The position numbers and the translations under genes are program-made. Of a stretch of DNA of 21,069 nucleotides, positions 1 to 9,061 are shown piece after piece. The stretch's first letter is position 1, and each line of letters starts with the position of its first letter. The stretch comes from Mnemiopsis leidyi (taxonomy: Eukaryota; Ctenophora; Tentaculata; Lobata; Bolinopsidae). The stretch is taken from the NCBI GenBank assembly GCA_000226015.1, contig JH152679.1, positions 89,371 to 110,439 of the forward strand. The letters are read 5' to 3'. The notes below the pieces were generated by a model, which saw only the letters and a list, made by a program, of their open reading frames with translations, ran no database searches and was not told where the DNA came from.

Positions 1-126
1 ATAGCAGTAGTACCGCACAAAGGTTCACACACAACTCAACTACAACAACATTACCGCATCAAGATAGCAGTAGTACCACACAAAGGATCACACACAACTC
101 AACTACAACAACATTACCGCATCAAG
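1..126. repeat. 63-bp tandem repeat, two copies, at window edge
   Basis: Two adjacent 63-bp units (1-63 and 64-126) are nearly identical, rich in CA and ACAAC, and begin ATAGCAGTAGTACC. The array probably continues leftward beyond the window. No coding potential is seen. Confidence 0.85.
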
Positions 127-806
127 ATAACACACATAGTTGAGCGTGTCGTGCGATTCCATTAAGGAGGAGCCACCTGTAGTTGAATAAGCCGCCACCG
201 AGCACCCCATTACACCACCTGGACCCCCTAACATGCTCACAATTCCTTAAGTAGCCCTTCTTTGTTTTGTTGTTGTACCACTTCTGTACCACTTCTGTGT
301 GACAGGGTAGTTATTAGATTAAACTTATAACTGACTGGAGGGATTCTGTAGAAATGTTAGAGATACAAGTAGATCTTAGTTAGAAGCTTCCGAAAAACTT
401 TTGTTTATTATCTAATATTCAGCTAAAGTAACCATGATATAAGATCTTTGTGCTGTATAGTTGACACAAGTTTAACGACCATTAGTTGAACACTCTTTTG
501 GTTTTGCTGTGCGTGCTTTTCGTCCAGTTATTCATCGATTTTTGGAACTCCTCGTTTCTTTGAATCCTTGAAAAATAGTTGTCACAAGGAATTTGTTTGT
601 GGTTATCTAGAACCGTAGTAAAATTAAAGTCAAGCACTTTGAACGACACCACTTGTTTGTTGATCATTGTCTTTGCACTGCGTAAAATTGGTTGGTCTTA
701 CTTTTTGTAATTAACTCTTTGACACTGGCATGCTTGATGACCTAAGTTAAAATTACAATAATCAACACTTGTGTTAGAACTCAAAGACAAGGAAAACCTC
801 TCAAAA
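127..806. other. Intergenic / upstream region of the ankyrin gene
   Basis: No convincing gene is seen. A 61-codon minus-strand open frame (482-667) lacks splice or domain support and is probably chance. The last part should hold the promoter and 5' leader of the gene starting at 807. An in-frame TAA at 759-761 precedes that start. No TATA box is recognised. Confidence 0.5.
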
Positions 807-3800
807 ATGAGTGGTTCTTGTGCAGTTCAGCTGCTTTGTCCGACAGTCTGTGACAGCTACAATGTGGGTGACATGAGAAAAAGCGCAGGAAAACGCCGGT
901 AATTGAAGAATTTAATTAGATTTATTTAATTAGATTTATTTAGAAAAAACAATTTTCCCAAAACAATATTCACTTGTTTTTTGAAAAAAGTGGGAAACCG
1001 AAAACAAGAAAGTTGGAATGAAACTAATTTCGAGTTTCGCTATAAGTATACCAAATGCGGAAAAATGCCAATTTCAGAGACTGACTTTAGCTTTTTACGA
1101 CCATTAAAAATAGTCAGAACGATATATTAAATCTCTATCAGCTTTTATTTGATAAGAATAGGATTAAGAAGCGTAACTTTGAAACTTCAGACGGGCACAA
1201 CCGGCAGTGAGGAAGCAAACGACGGCGGCTTTTCTTGTAGCCTTGGCCGATGGAGATGTGAAAACTGCTCAGGTCAGAATTCAGATATCTTCAGGCCTTT
1301 CGCTTCGTTTACGGTGGCGTTCAATAACTTGTGCGTTCACTAACTTGTGATATCTGACAATTATAGTGATAATTTGTCTTTACCTAGCAGTGGTAATTAC
1401 CTGCCTACCTATGTTAACATAGTTGTCTGGTAACCTGTTATTTGTCATGATTACCTTCTTACATGTTAACACAGTTGCCTGGTAACCAGGTTATTTGTCA
1501 TGATTACCTTCCTACATGTTAACATAGTTACCTGGTAACCAGGTTATTTGTCATGATTACCTTCCTACATGTTAACATAGTTGTCTGGTAACCAGGTTAT
1601 TTGTCATGATTACCTTCCTACATGTTAACATAGTTGTCTGGTAACCAGGTTATTTGTCATGATTACCTTCCTACATGTTAACATAGTTGTCTGGTAACCA
1701 GGTTATTTGTCATGATTACCTTCCTACATGTTAACATAGTTGTCTGGTAACCAGGTTATTTGTCATGATTACCTTCCTACATGTTAACATAGTTGTCTGG
1801 TAACCAGGTTATTTGTCATAGTAACCAATAGTCTCACATTCTCAGTTGTTATTAGACAGTAGCCTGTCAGTTTCTGCAACAGATAGACTTGGAAGAACAG
1901 CCCTTCATTTGGCGACCTGCTTACCTTCCAACACATCTTCTCAAAAGGTTTAAATCTGACACCAACTGTGTATTACATTAAAGTAAAATAGATGTTCACA
2001 TCCAAAACAATAAAACTTAGGTTTTTATTATGGTTGACTCGTTCTGCGAAAAGGAATAGGGAAGATTTCTAATAAAAAACCTTAAAGTAAACTAACTTAA
2101 AGAAAACTAATTTAAAGTAAACTAAGTAACAGACACCAAATTAAACTTAAACTTACTAAAAGTAAACTAACTAAAAGTAAACCATCTAAAAGTAAGCTAT
2201 CAAAAAGTAAGCAAACTAAAAGTAAAGTTAAAAAAGTAAGACAATAAAAAGTAAGCTAATTAAAAGTAGGCAAACTAAAAGAATTTTAACTAAAAGGAAG
2301 CTAACTAAAAGTTACTTTACTGAGACTAAATTAACTAAATTAAGCTAACTAAAAGAAAGCTAACTAAGAGTAAGCTAACTAAAAGTAAGCTAACTAAAAG
2401 TCAGTTAACTAAAAGTAAGCTAACTAAAAGTAAACTAACTAAAAGTGAACCAAGTAAAAGTAAGCTAATTAGATGTAAGCTAACTAAAAGTAAGCTAACT
2501 AAAAGTAAGCTAACTAAAAGTCAGCTAACTAAAATTAAGCTGATTAAAAGTAAGGTAACTAAAAGTAAGTTAACTAAAAGTAAGCTAACTAAAAGTAAGC
2601 TAACCAAAAGTTTCCGCAAACGCAGATCTGCCACACTCTCCTAGAAAGACTGTCTGACATTAACAAGGGGGACCTGTTCGGAATGTCTCCTTTCTTCTAC
2701 GCTGTTAACACCCAGAACCTTCCAATGGTCAGGTCCGTGTCTTGCTGAAGTCAGTTTCTGTTTAAGTTTCTGTTTAAGTTTCTGTTTAAGTTTCTGTTTA
2801 AGTTAGTTTCTTTTTAAGTTAGTTTCTGTTCACAATCACAGGAGTCAATGAAATAGGTATCATGCCATTGAACTTTGAGTCTGTGTTCATTAATTTTTTC
2901 AGACTAAACCTCAAAATTTTATTCCTAACTTTAAGCGATAATTTAGTTTACAAATTGAAATACCCAGTGCGATGTTGCCGCTGGCGAAAGTGGATAAATG
3001 TGACAAGTTCGGAAACACGACCTTGCATCACGCAGCCGCTACCGGGAACATTTTTACCGTGGTCAGAGTTGTTAAACCTAAGCTATCAAGAACTTTTTCC
3101 ATTATGTCATTATGATCACATTATCGGGAAATAATGTCACATTACTCATGCAGTAATAGATGTAGAATCAGAGTCACGTAAGTCTGGCATAGAATTCCCA
3201 GCTTATAGTTATAGCCTGTAACCATAACTATAAGCTAGCATAAACTTACTTTCCTCATTCAGACGGCGATTTCAAAAGTGACAGAGAAAATTAATAAAAC
3301 GAATATATTGGGCTTTACTCCCTTGATGATTGCAAGCAAGCTGGGTCACGTGGACTGTGCAAAAATCCTCGCCAAACATGGTGCTGTGTCCGGTAAGTTA
3401 GCCATTGTCATGTCCGGTAAGTCAGCCATTTGTCATGTCCGGTAAGTCAGCCATTGTCATGTCCGGTAAGTTAGTCATTGTCATGTCCGGTAAGTAAGTC
3501 ATGTCCGGTAAGTTAGCCATTGTCATGTCCGGTAAGTTAGCCATTGTCATGTCCGGTAAGTTAGCCATTGTCATGTCCGGTAAGTTAGCCATTGTCATGT
3601 CCGGTAAGTTAGCCATTGTCATGTCCGGTAAGTTAGCCATTGTCATGTCCGGTAAGTTAGCCATTGTCATGTCCGTTAAGTAAGTCAGTGTCATGTCCGT
3701 TAAGTAAGTCAGTGTCATGTCCTTTAAGTGAGTCAGTGTCATGTCCGGTAAGTAAAAAGGTTTCGTGTCCGGTATAAGTAAGTCAGTGTTATGTCCGTTA

Positions 3801-6289
3801 AGTAAGTAAATGTAATGTCCAGTAAGTAAATAGATGTCATGTCCGGTAAGTAAGTCACTAGTCAATGTCATGTCCGGTAAGTAAGTCCGGACAAGTAACT
3901 GTAAGTAAATAACAGTGGAAATATAATCTAATATATCACTATCAGGAACTATAAGAGACATGCACTGCTATCTGACCGCTGAAGACTGGGCCAGGTTTAG
4001 CCACCGCTTCACCGAGGCGGATCTGAGAGAGCTCAAGTTAGCGGAGAAGCATTACCGTGATCAAGCCCAAACTCCATCGCTTCTTAGGTCTCATGACATA
4101 CTTTCATATCTAAATTTTAAGAAAATAAATCCTAAGTTAAAGTGGTGGGATAATTTCAGAATCGGTCGAGTTTATTGTTTTTAAAACACAATCAAAGAGT
4201 AATTCTTAATTCTACTCATTTACGGCTTGATACGGATTCATATCCGTTTTCGTGTCAAGCAACTTTTTGCCTCAGATCAGAGCACCCTGACTGTAAATCT
4301 AGAACGAGTGAAGTTTACCGTACTACAAGTCGGACTATACCTTTGTCAGTGGAAAGTACTGACCGGGACCAAACTCAGTTGATGATCAAGAGAGTGATAT
4401 TATTGAGAAAATTAAGCGAGGTAGTGACAAACTCAGTTAATCGTTTACTTAATCATATAGTAATATATCAAAGTGATCAAGAAAGTTCAAGTTCAAATTT
4501 GATCAATAGAGAGTCAGGTTGAGGTACTTCCACGAAAATTCTGTTAGATTTGAACTGGACGTGATTATGTTCTTCTTTCAGTTTTTTAATTCCAGTGGAA
4601 AACGGCTACAAGTGCGGGGTCATGTCTACGAGAGCAAGCTGGACATCAGGGAGAAAAATTCAGGAAATGTCAAAAGTATTTCCGTCAACGATCTTCTAGA
4701 TCAGCACCTTAGCAAACTTACATTGGGGTCAGTTTAACCTCACATTTTTTGATTGAGTTTGACGAGAAATTGAACCATTTCAGCTTATTCAAATTTAATA
4801 TTTCTCAACATCTATATAATCAAGCCAAATTTTAATGTTCAAAGGTAACCGATCCAATCAATTGCCGTTTATTCTAGAAACATAAAACCAGTACTTTCTA
4901 GAGGAATGAAAAACTCGACTCAAATAAAGGTAGAAAAGAAACCACCCCAAAAAGTGGAGAAATTGGAAACACAGGCCACGGACTACAACAGCGATGACTC
5001 CATGCTGATAAGACAGGCGAAAGTGATAGAAAAAGGACATCTAGTAGCCAGGAAACAGTCCCGGAAGAGGCAGATGCAAGACCAAGAAGGCGGGACCAGT
5101 GGTGCCAACTATAATACAACCAGGGAACCTTTAGAACCTTCCATTGTTACTTTGGTTAGTTTCACTTTAAAGTTTAACTTTTGAGTTTTATTCTCGTCTA
5201 AACCACAGTAAACGTGAAAAATATTCGTTGTAGTTTCCTAATTTTGATATAGTTCCAGCAGCATATAGTGGTTCCTGAACTCAAAGAGCCAATGCCCAAT
5301 ATGTTCATACGATCGTGTTCATTATACGAGTACGGTCGAGTTTGTGATCATGTTTGTTCATGTTCATGATACGAGTACCACGTGTTTGACAATGTTTGAT
5401 CTGCAGGTTCACCACCACACTTCCAGCAATGTTCCGCCCCGAGCTCCAGTACAAACACCGCGGTCCTCCGTAAACAGCAGAGAATCCAGTTCTACCTCTA
5501 GTCCAATCTACAAGATAAACATGTTTAATGATGATTCAAGCGAGCTTTATCAAGAGCAGGTTCATCATACTAATATAATTTTTAAAAATACTTTTTACTT
5601 TTGCATTTTCTGTCGTCCAAAAGATCCTTTTTTGATTTTTCCGTTTTCGTAATTTTGAATTTTGGGTTTTAATTTTGCAAGCATTAACGATACAATTAAC
5701 ACCTATTTCCAGGTTCACTTTAAGGAAACAATGGATGCTAAACCAATTTTGGACCCTGTCCTTAAGAATCAGCCGATATCGAAAATAGAAGAGACATCTG
5801 TAAAAGCTTACCTGAAATCCAAAAATCTGGATCACAAAGACTGTTCTTTTTATGTATGTTTTATATTTCAGATTGAAATCATGCTAAATCCCAAACATCG
5901 ATATTAAATATCGCCATCGGTACAATTGCTATCGACAATATCTTCACCAAACTGATAGTTTTTTCCGCCAGACAAGGAGATACACAGGTAAATCCACAAG
6001 AAGCTGCAATACCTGCAACCCCCTTGACATTCGCTCTAGAATGGGGGGCAACCCCCTCGATATTCGCTCTCGGATGGGGGGCAACCCCCTCGATATTCGA
6101 TTGAGACAAGCTTCCCTTCCTCAACACAATGCTCCCGGTCGCAAGAAAAAACGTATCAGATCGAAATTTACCGATCCTGCTGATGGAGCATTTGGGCCGT
6201 GGATAACGGATCGGGAAAAGAGTCTCAATGAGACATTTATAAAAACTGTCGGGAAGCCTCCACAGATTAAAATTGATTTGAGTAAATAG
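807..6289 (+). CDS. Ankyrin-repeat protein gene, 13 exons, 634 aa
   Basis: Exons: 807-898, 1191-1272, 1846-1947, 2626-2732, 2968-3061, 3263-3392, 3946-4087, 4276-4420, 4582-4727, 4902-5154, 5407-5559, 5713-5853, 5972-6289 (TAG). All introns are GT-AG, all phases agree, and the lengths sum to 1,905 nt. The start has an in-frame stop upstream. About five ankyrin repeats lie at residues 42-205, with key strings DRLGRTALHLA, DLFGMSPFFYAV, DKFGNTTLHHAAATGN and ILGFTPLMIASKLGH. A charged helical stretch (about 210-300) follows, then a Ser/Lys/Gln-rich, probably disordered region. The C-terminus (530-634) holds an 11-residue repeat (NPLDIRSRMGG) and a basic run GRKKKRIRSK that could act in nuclear targeting. 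Ankyrin repeats generally bind proteins; the partner and process are unknown and I assign no named family. Least certain points: the last intron (5854-5971), and exon 8, whose frame stays open past the chosen donor to a second possible donor at 4518. Confidence 0.85.
1381..1819. repeat. 53-bp minisatellite in intron 2
   Basis: About eight head-to-tail units of 53 bp, degenerate at the left and near-identical at the right. Each holds CTGGTAACCAGGTT, a short palindrome that looks like a weak donor next to an AG acceptor. It lies wholly in intron 2 (1273-1845) and ends about 25 bp before the acceptor of exon 3. Confidence 0.9.
2080..2610. repeat. 15-bp minisatellite filling intron 3
   Basis: More than 30 units of about 15 bp with consensus AAAAGTAAGCTAACT; the left part is more diverged. 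The unit includes GTAAGC, which is donor-like, and CTAAC, which is branch-point-like. The array runs to within about 15 bp of the exon 4 acceptor at 2625, so the real branch point of this intron probably lies inside a repeat unit. Confidence 0.9.
2750..2835. repeat. 12-bp pyrimidine-rich tandem repeat in intron 4
   Basis: About six units of AAGTTTCTGTTT or close variants just downstream of the exon 4 donor (2733). The plus strand is T-rich. Confidence 0.8.
3199..3236. repeat. Small hairpin in intron 5
   Basis: Inverted arms AGCTTATAGTTAT and ATAACTATAAGCT are separated by about 11 nt and lie about 30 nt before the exon 6 acceptor. Confidence 0.7.
3386..3895. repeat. 24-bp minisatellite built from the exon 6 splice donor (intron 6)
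   Basis: About 21 units, the most regular being 24 bp (ATGTCCGGTAAGTTAGCC plus ATTGTC). At least 15 contain GTCCGGTAAGT exactly; the rest have GTTAAGT, CTTTAAGT, GTATAAGT or CAGTAAGT. The first unit overlaps the exon 6/intron 6 border (TGTCCG|GTAAGT, donor at 3393), so the repeat copies the last 6 nt of the exon plus the donor. Open frames across this array on both strands are by-products of the 24-nt period, not genes. Confidence 0.92.
6006..6098 (+). repeat. 33-bp coding repeat in the last exon of the ankyrin gene
   Basis: Just under three copies of a 33-bp unit (CCCCCTCGATATTCGCTCT plus GGATGGGGGGCAA or close variants) stay in frame and encode NPLDIRSRMGG, NPLDIRSRMGG and NPLDIRLRQ. Because the unit length is divisible by three, copy number can vary without changing frame. 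Confidence 0.8.
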
Positions 6290-6643
6290 CTTTAAATTAA
6301 ACTTATAGCTCCAATGCAACTTCATTTGTAGTTTGTACAAATTAGATTGGTATTTGTACTTCTATGAAAATTTCTTGCTAAAATTTTTGATTGAAAAATC
6401 GAACCCTTATAAATTGCAAATACGCCGCTACATCATTTGGCAACGCCTAAAAATATGGTTTTACATGTTTGAGTTTCAATGACATACATTAATCTTTTTG
6501 AATTCTTAACTTCAGAGATTGGCCCGAAATGATTTTCCTGATTTCAGTGAGGTTTTGACAATAGTGTTTTCTACATTCTTTGTCTACATTGCATTCAGTT
6601 GTGTAAAAAGTTGTGTTACAAGAAACAAACAATACTTGTCTGA

Positions 6644-6649
6644 AATAAA
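6644..6649 (+). terminator. Poly(A) signal for the ankyrin gene
   Basis: AATAAA lies 355 nt after the TAG at 6287-6289 on the same strand and is the first canonical hexamer after the stop. The implied 3' UTR is about 370 nt. Confidence 0.55.
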
Positions 6650-6669
6650 ATCTAAAGTATGCTAATTTC

Positions 6670-7090
6670 TATTTACATTTTACAAAACTGACATTAACAT
6701 GTTACGCGACAATCTTGCTAAGTGCCGATGGCAAATAGAATTAAGAAGTTGTAGAACTTTATAGCTCAAAAATCAAAATGGGCCACGTACATTTAAAACA
6801 GTTTTCAAATGTTTCTTAAAATTAGGATACATTTTCATTTCAGAAGGAACAAAGTCTGGAGGTGAGAAAATATCCTTCTTTTCTTCGAACTTAAATTGTT
6901 TTCTTTTACGTTTAGTTAATGACTAACTCGATAAGTATCGGTAGACTGTTGTCATAAGTCGCAGTTACAAGATGAAAATGATGCTCTCATAAACAAAGAT
7001 AATATCTCGTCTGTGATCTGTAAATAAATGGAATCTTTTTCCACCTCAAGGTCCAATTTCTTTAAATCGGTTGGAGAAAAGATCCTGTGT
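6670..7090. other. Short intergenic spacer between convergent genes
   Basis: No gene is called. One site on the plus strand looks like an 18-nt microexon (6844-6861): TTTCATTTCAG before it and GTGAGAAAAT after it. No partner exon was identified. An AATAAA also occurs near 7024. Confidence 0.4.
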
Positions 7091-7096
7091 GACCAG

Positions 7097-7102
7097 TTTA
7101 TT
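7097..7102 (-). terminator. Poly(A) signal for the small minus-strand gene
   Basis: AATAAA on the minus strand (TTTATT on plus), about 100 nt downstream of the TAA at 7205-7203. The spacing suits a short 3' UTR. Confidence 0.5.
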
Positions 7103-7202
7103 TATCAAATAATTTAAATGGTCTCCAAAACTTCTGAGTACAAGCGTGAAATCATCGTTGATTAAAAAAGTGTTCCACCGTGAGTATAAACTTAAAAAGT
7201 CG

Positions 7203-7780
7203 TTATTTTTTGCCTTCACAGGACTCCTCCGAGGTAGTCTGGGGTGCAACAGGTGTTGCTGGGGCTGCACCTAAAATAAAATGCAAGGTTAAAACACGAT
7301 CAATCAAATCATTAACTGATTATTCATTAGGTAAAATGGTTGGAATCTGATATGAGTAATAAATATCGCTTACCACTAAGATAATAATAACTATTATCTA
7401 TATGAGACGACAAGTTAATAAGCAGCTCTCAGCACGGGTACTTGGTCGACTAACCTGACAAGCAGCTCGCAGCACGGGTACTTGGTCGACTAACCTGACA
7501 AGCAGCTCTCAGCAGGGGTACTTGGTCGACTAACCTGACAAGTAGCTCTCAGCACGGGTACTTGGTCGACTAACCTGACAAGCAGCTCTCAGCACGGGGT
7601 ACTTGGTCGACTGGCCTCTATAAAGCCGTCATCTCGGTAGTCCTTCCATTCTACGAGGGTGGCAGTCAACTTGGCCGTGTTACAAAGAATAGCTGTAGAG
7701 TAGCTGGCGAGTTGATGGTGGGTCTGAGCGATAGCTTGCGAGATGTTCACTGTAACGAGATGTGTGTTATTTGTTGTCAT
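7203..7780 (-). CDS. Two-exon gene, unrecognised 81-aa protein
   Basis: Exon 1 is 7780-7603, starting at ATG (GAAAATGACA context) and ending CGACCAA before GTACCC. Exon 2 is 7270-7203, after the acceptor TTTATTTTAG, and ends in TAA. Both sides of the junction are phase 1, giving 246 nt and 81 aa. The N-terminal two thirds is helical and amphipathic (VNISQAIAQTHHQLASYSTA, TLVEWKDYRDDGFIEAS); the tail is Ala/Pro/Thr-rich and then acidic (SAAPATPVAPQTTSEESCEG, then KK). There is no signal peptide or membrane segment. I do not recognise the family; size and helices resemble a small complex subunit, but that is a guess. The gene is convergent with the ankyrin gene. A second frame through exon 2 (7270-7046) is also open, so an alternative ending is possible. 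Confidence 0.6.
7420..7608. repeat. 40-bp minisatellite at the exon 1 donor of the small minus-strand gene
   Basis: About 4.7 units of 40 bp. Read on the minus strand, each unit contains AGTCGACCAAGTACCC, matching the end of exon 1 plus its donor, and then CTTGTCAGGTTAGT, a stronger donor-like site. The unit nearest the exon has one extra C. The array fills the start of the intron. Confidence 0.88.
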
Positions 7781-7799
7781 TTTCAATTTTCTGTTAGTG

Positions 7800-7915
7800 T
7801 TACAGTGACATATACATTCAGAGTAACAGTTGCAGATACAGTAACATATATATTCAGAGTAACAGTTACAGTTCCATGTACATATATTTAGAGTAACAGT
7901 TGCAGTTACAGTCAG
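7800..7915. repeat. About 40-bp tandem repeat upstream of the small minus-strand gene
   Basis: Three imperfect units built on ACATATA...TTCAGAGTAACAGTTGCAG lie 20-135 nt upstream of the ATG, in the probable 5' UTR or promoter. Confidence 0.7.
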
Positions 7916-7939
7916 TTGTTCACAACCTATTTGGGGCAA

Positions 7940-8654
7940 TAATAATAATAAAATTAAAAGTAAAAATAGTTTTGAAATCAGATTCAGGTCTAAGGTTCTT
8001 ACTTTCTTCTGTTAAATTTCAATTTAAAGCAGATTTATGATTACATTTACAGTTATACTGAAACTTGAAAGTCGCAAAAATTACAGTTTCAGTTAAAAAC
8101 CTTTTGATAGAAGAAATAAAACCAGCGTATAACTGTCAAAGCGTACTTTAGAATAGCGCAGTGTTTATTTTCCAGCGTTAATTCACGGCGTTACGACGCG
8201 CTCAGGCTTTTTTAGGGAAAAATTCTCTAGACGTGGACATAAGATCGCAAGGCAGCTATCTATTGATTGAAACAATGAAACGCAAAAACATGGTTTGCAT
8301 TATTTAATTTTTAATTTCAATAAAAAATTCTTCATTTTACAATAAATATCATAAGTTCAAGTCCACGACTTAATAGAGATCGATTTTTGGAAGGGTCACA
8401 AATTAGACAATGCCATATCGTAATAAAGAGTGAGTAAGTTTTTTTATCCTTAAACTGCGACTGTTTCAGTTTAGTGAAAAGGCTAAAGGAAAACTATCAT
8501 ATTGAGAAATTGATTTCGAAGTGGTACATCGCAATTTTTCAAGCTTTTCAAAAAAAGACACGTCTGTTATTTTCATTCCACCTTTTGTGTTTATCCAAAA
8601 GATCTTTTCTTTTAAATCATTTTTTGTTGTATAACTTTTAATTACTTAAAAGTA
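7940..8654. other. AT-rich intergenic region
   Basis: No supported gene, RNA or repeat is seen. The stretch probably contains upstream sequence of the minus-strand gene ending at 7203. Confidence 0.5.
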
Positions 8655-9059
8655 CAGGGTGGGCCAAAAAAACTTCCGATTACATTTTCGTTGATAACTC
8701 CTTTTCTGATCGATATTTTGGTCGAAACTTTCAGAGATAATTGACCTCAAACGTGGATCCAAATTTGTGCCAATTTCAATTCAAATCAGATTGAGACGAA
8801 GTTTAAGTCTTTACCTTTGAAGCCTTCTTAGGGTCTTGGCGACGTTCAGCAGACATTTAAACTATGTCTATAGTTACTCACCTCAGCGATCAAAGTAGGG
8901 TCAACCGGGATAACACAAAAATTAAACTTAATTCATTTATTTCGTCATGGTGTGCCGCCAAGCAACCCGGAGTTTCAGGTTTATTGAGAAGATGGGTAAG
9001 TCTAAGAAATGGAGTTATTGGCGGGAAATTAATCGGAAGTTTTTTTGGCCCACCCTTTG
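8655..9059. mobile_element. Mariner-like non-autonomous DNA element (MITE), 405 bp
   Basis: The left end CAGGGTGGGCC plus AAAAAAACTTCCGAT matches the reverse complement of the right end, which differs only by two extra A near the tip (CAAAGGGTGGGCC). Matching continues imperfectly to about 45 bp inward. A TA lies on both sides (8653-8654 and 9060-9061), the target duplication typical of Tc1/mariner. Open frames inside have no recognisable transposase motif, so it is probably a deletion derivative moved in trans. Confidence 0.85.
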
Positions 9060-9061
9060 TA

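Noticed and set aside
3422-3961. 179-aa minus-strand frame of DMTMANLP repeats, and a 60-aa plus-strand frame of MSGKLAIV repeats
   Set aside because: Both are the 24-bp intronic minisatellite read in open frames; the period is divisible by three, so no stops arise.
5854-5871. An 18-nt intron GTATGTTTTATATTTCAG
   Set aside because: Too short for animal splicing, and every frame after it stops within a few codons; the acceptor at 5971 gives a consistent final exon instead.
5879-6340. 153-aa minus-strand open frame
   Set aside because: It lies antisense to the last exon of the ankyrin gene, has no domain, and its repeats mirror the 33-bp coding repeat.
7046-7270. 75-codon minus-strand frame through exon 2 of the small gene (QPQQHLLHPR ... 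RFKEIGP)
   Set aside because: It looks protein-like, but only the other frame joins exon 1 in phase and ends before a poly(A) signal; kept only as a possible alternative ending.
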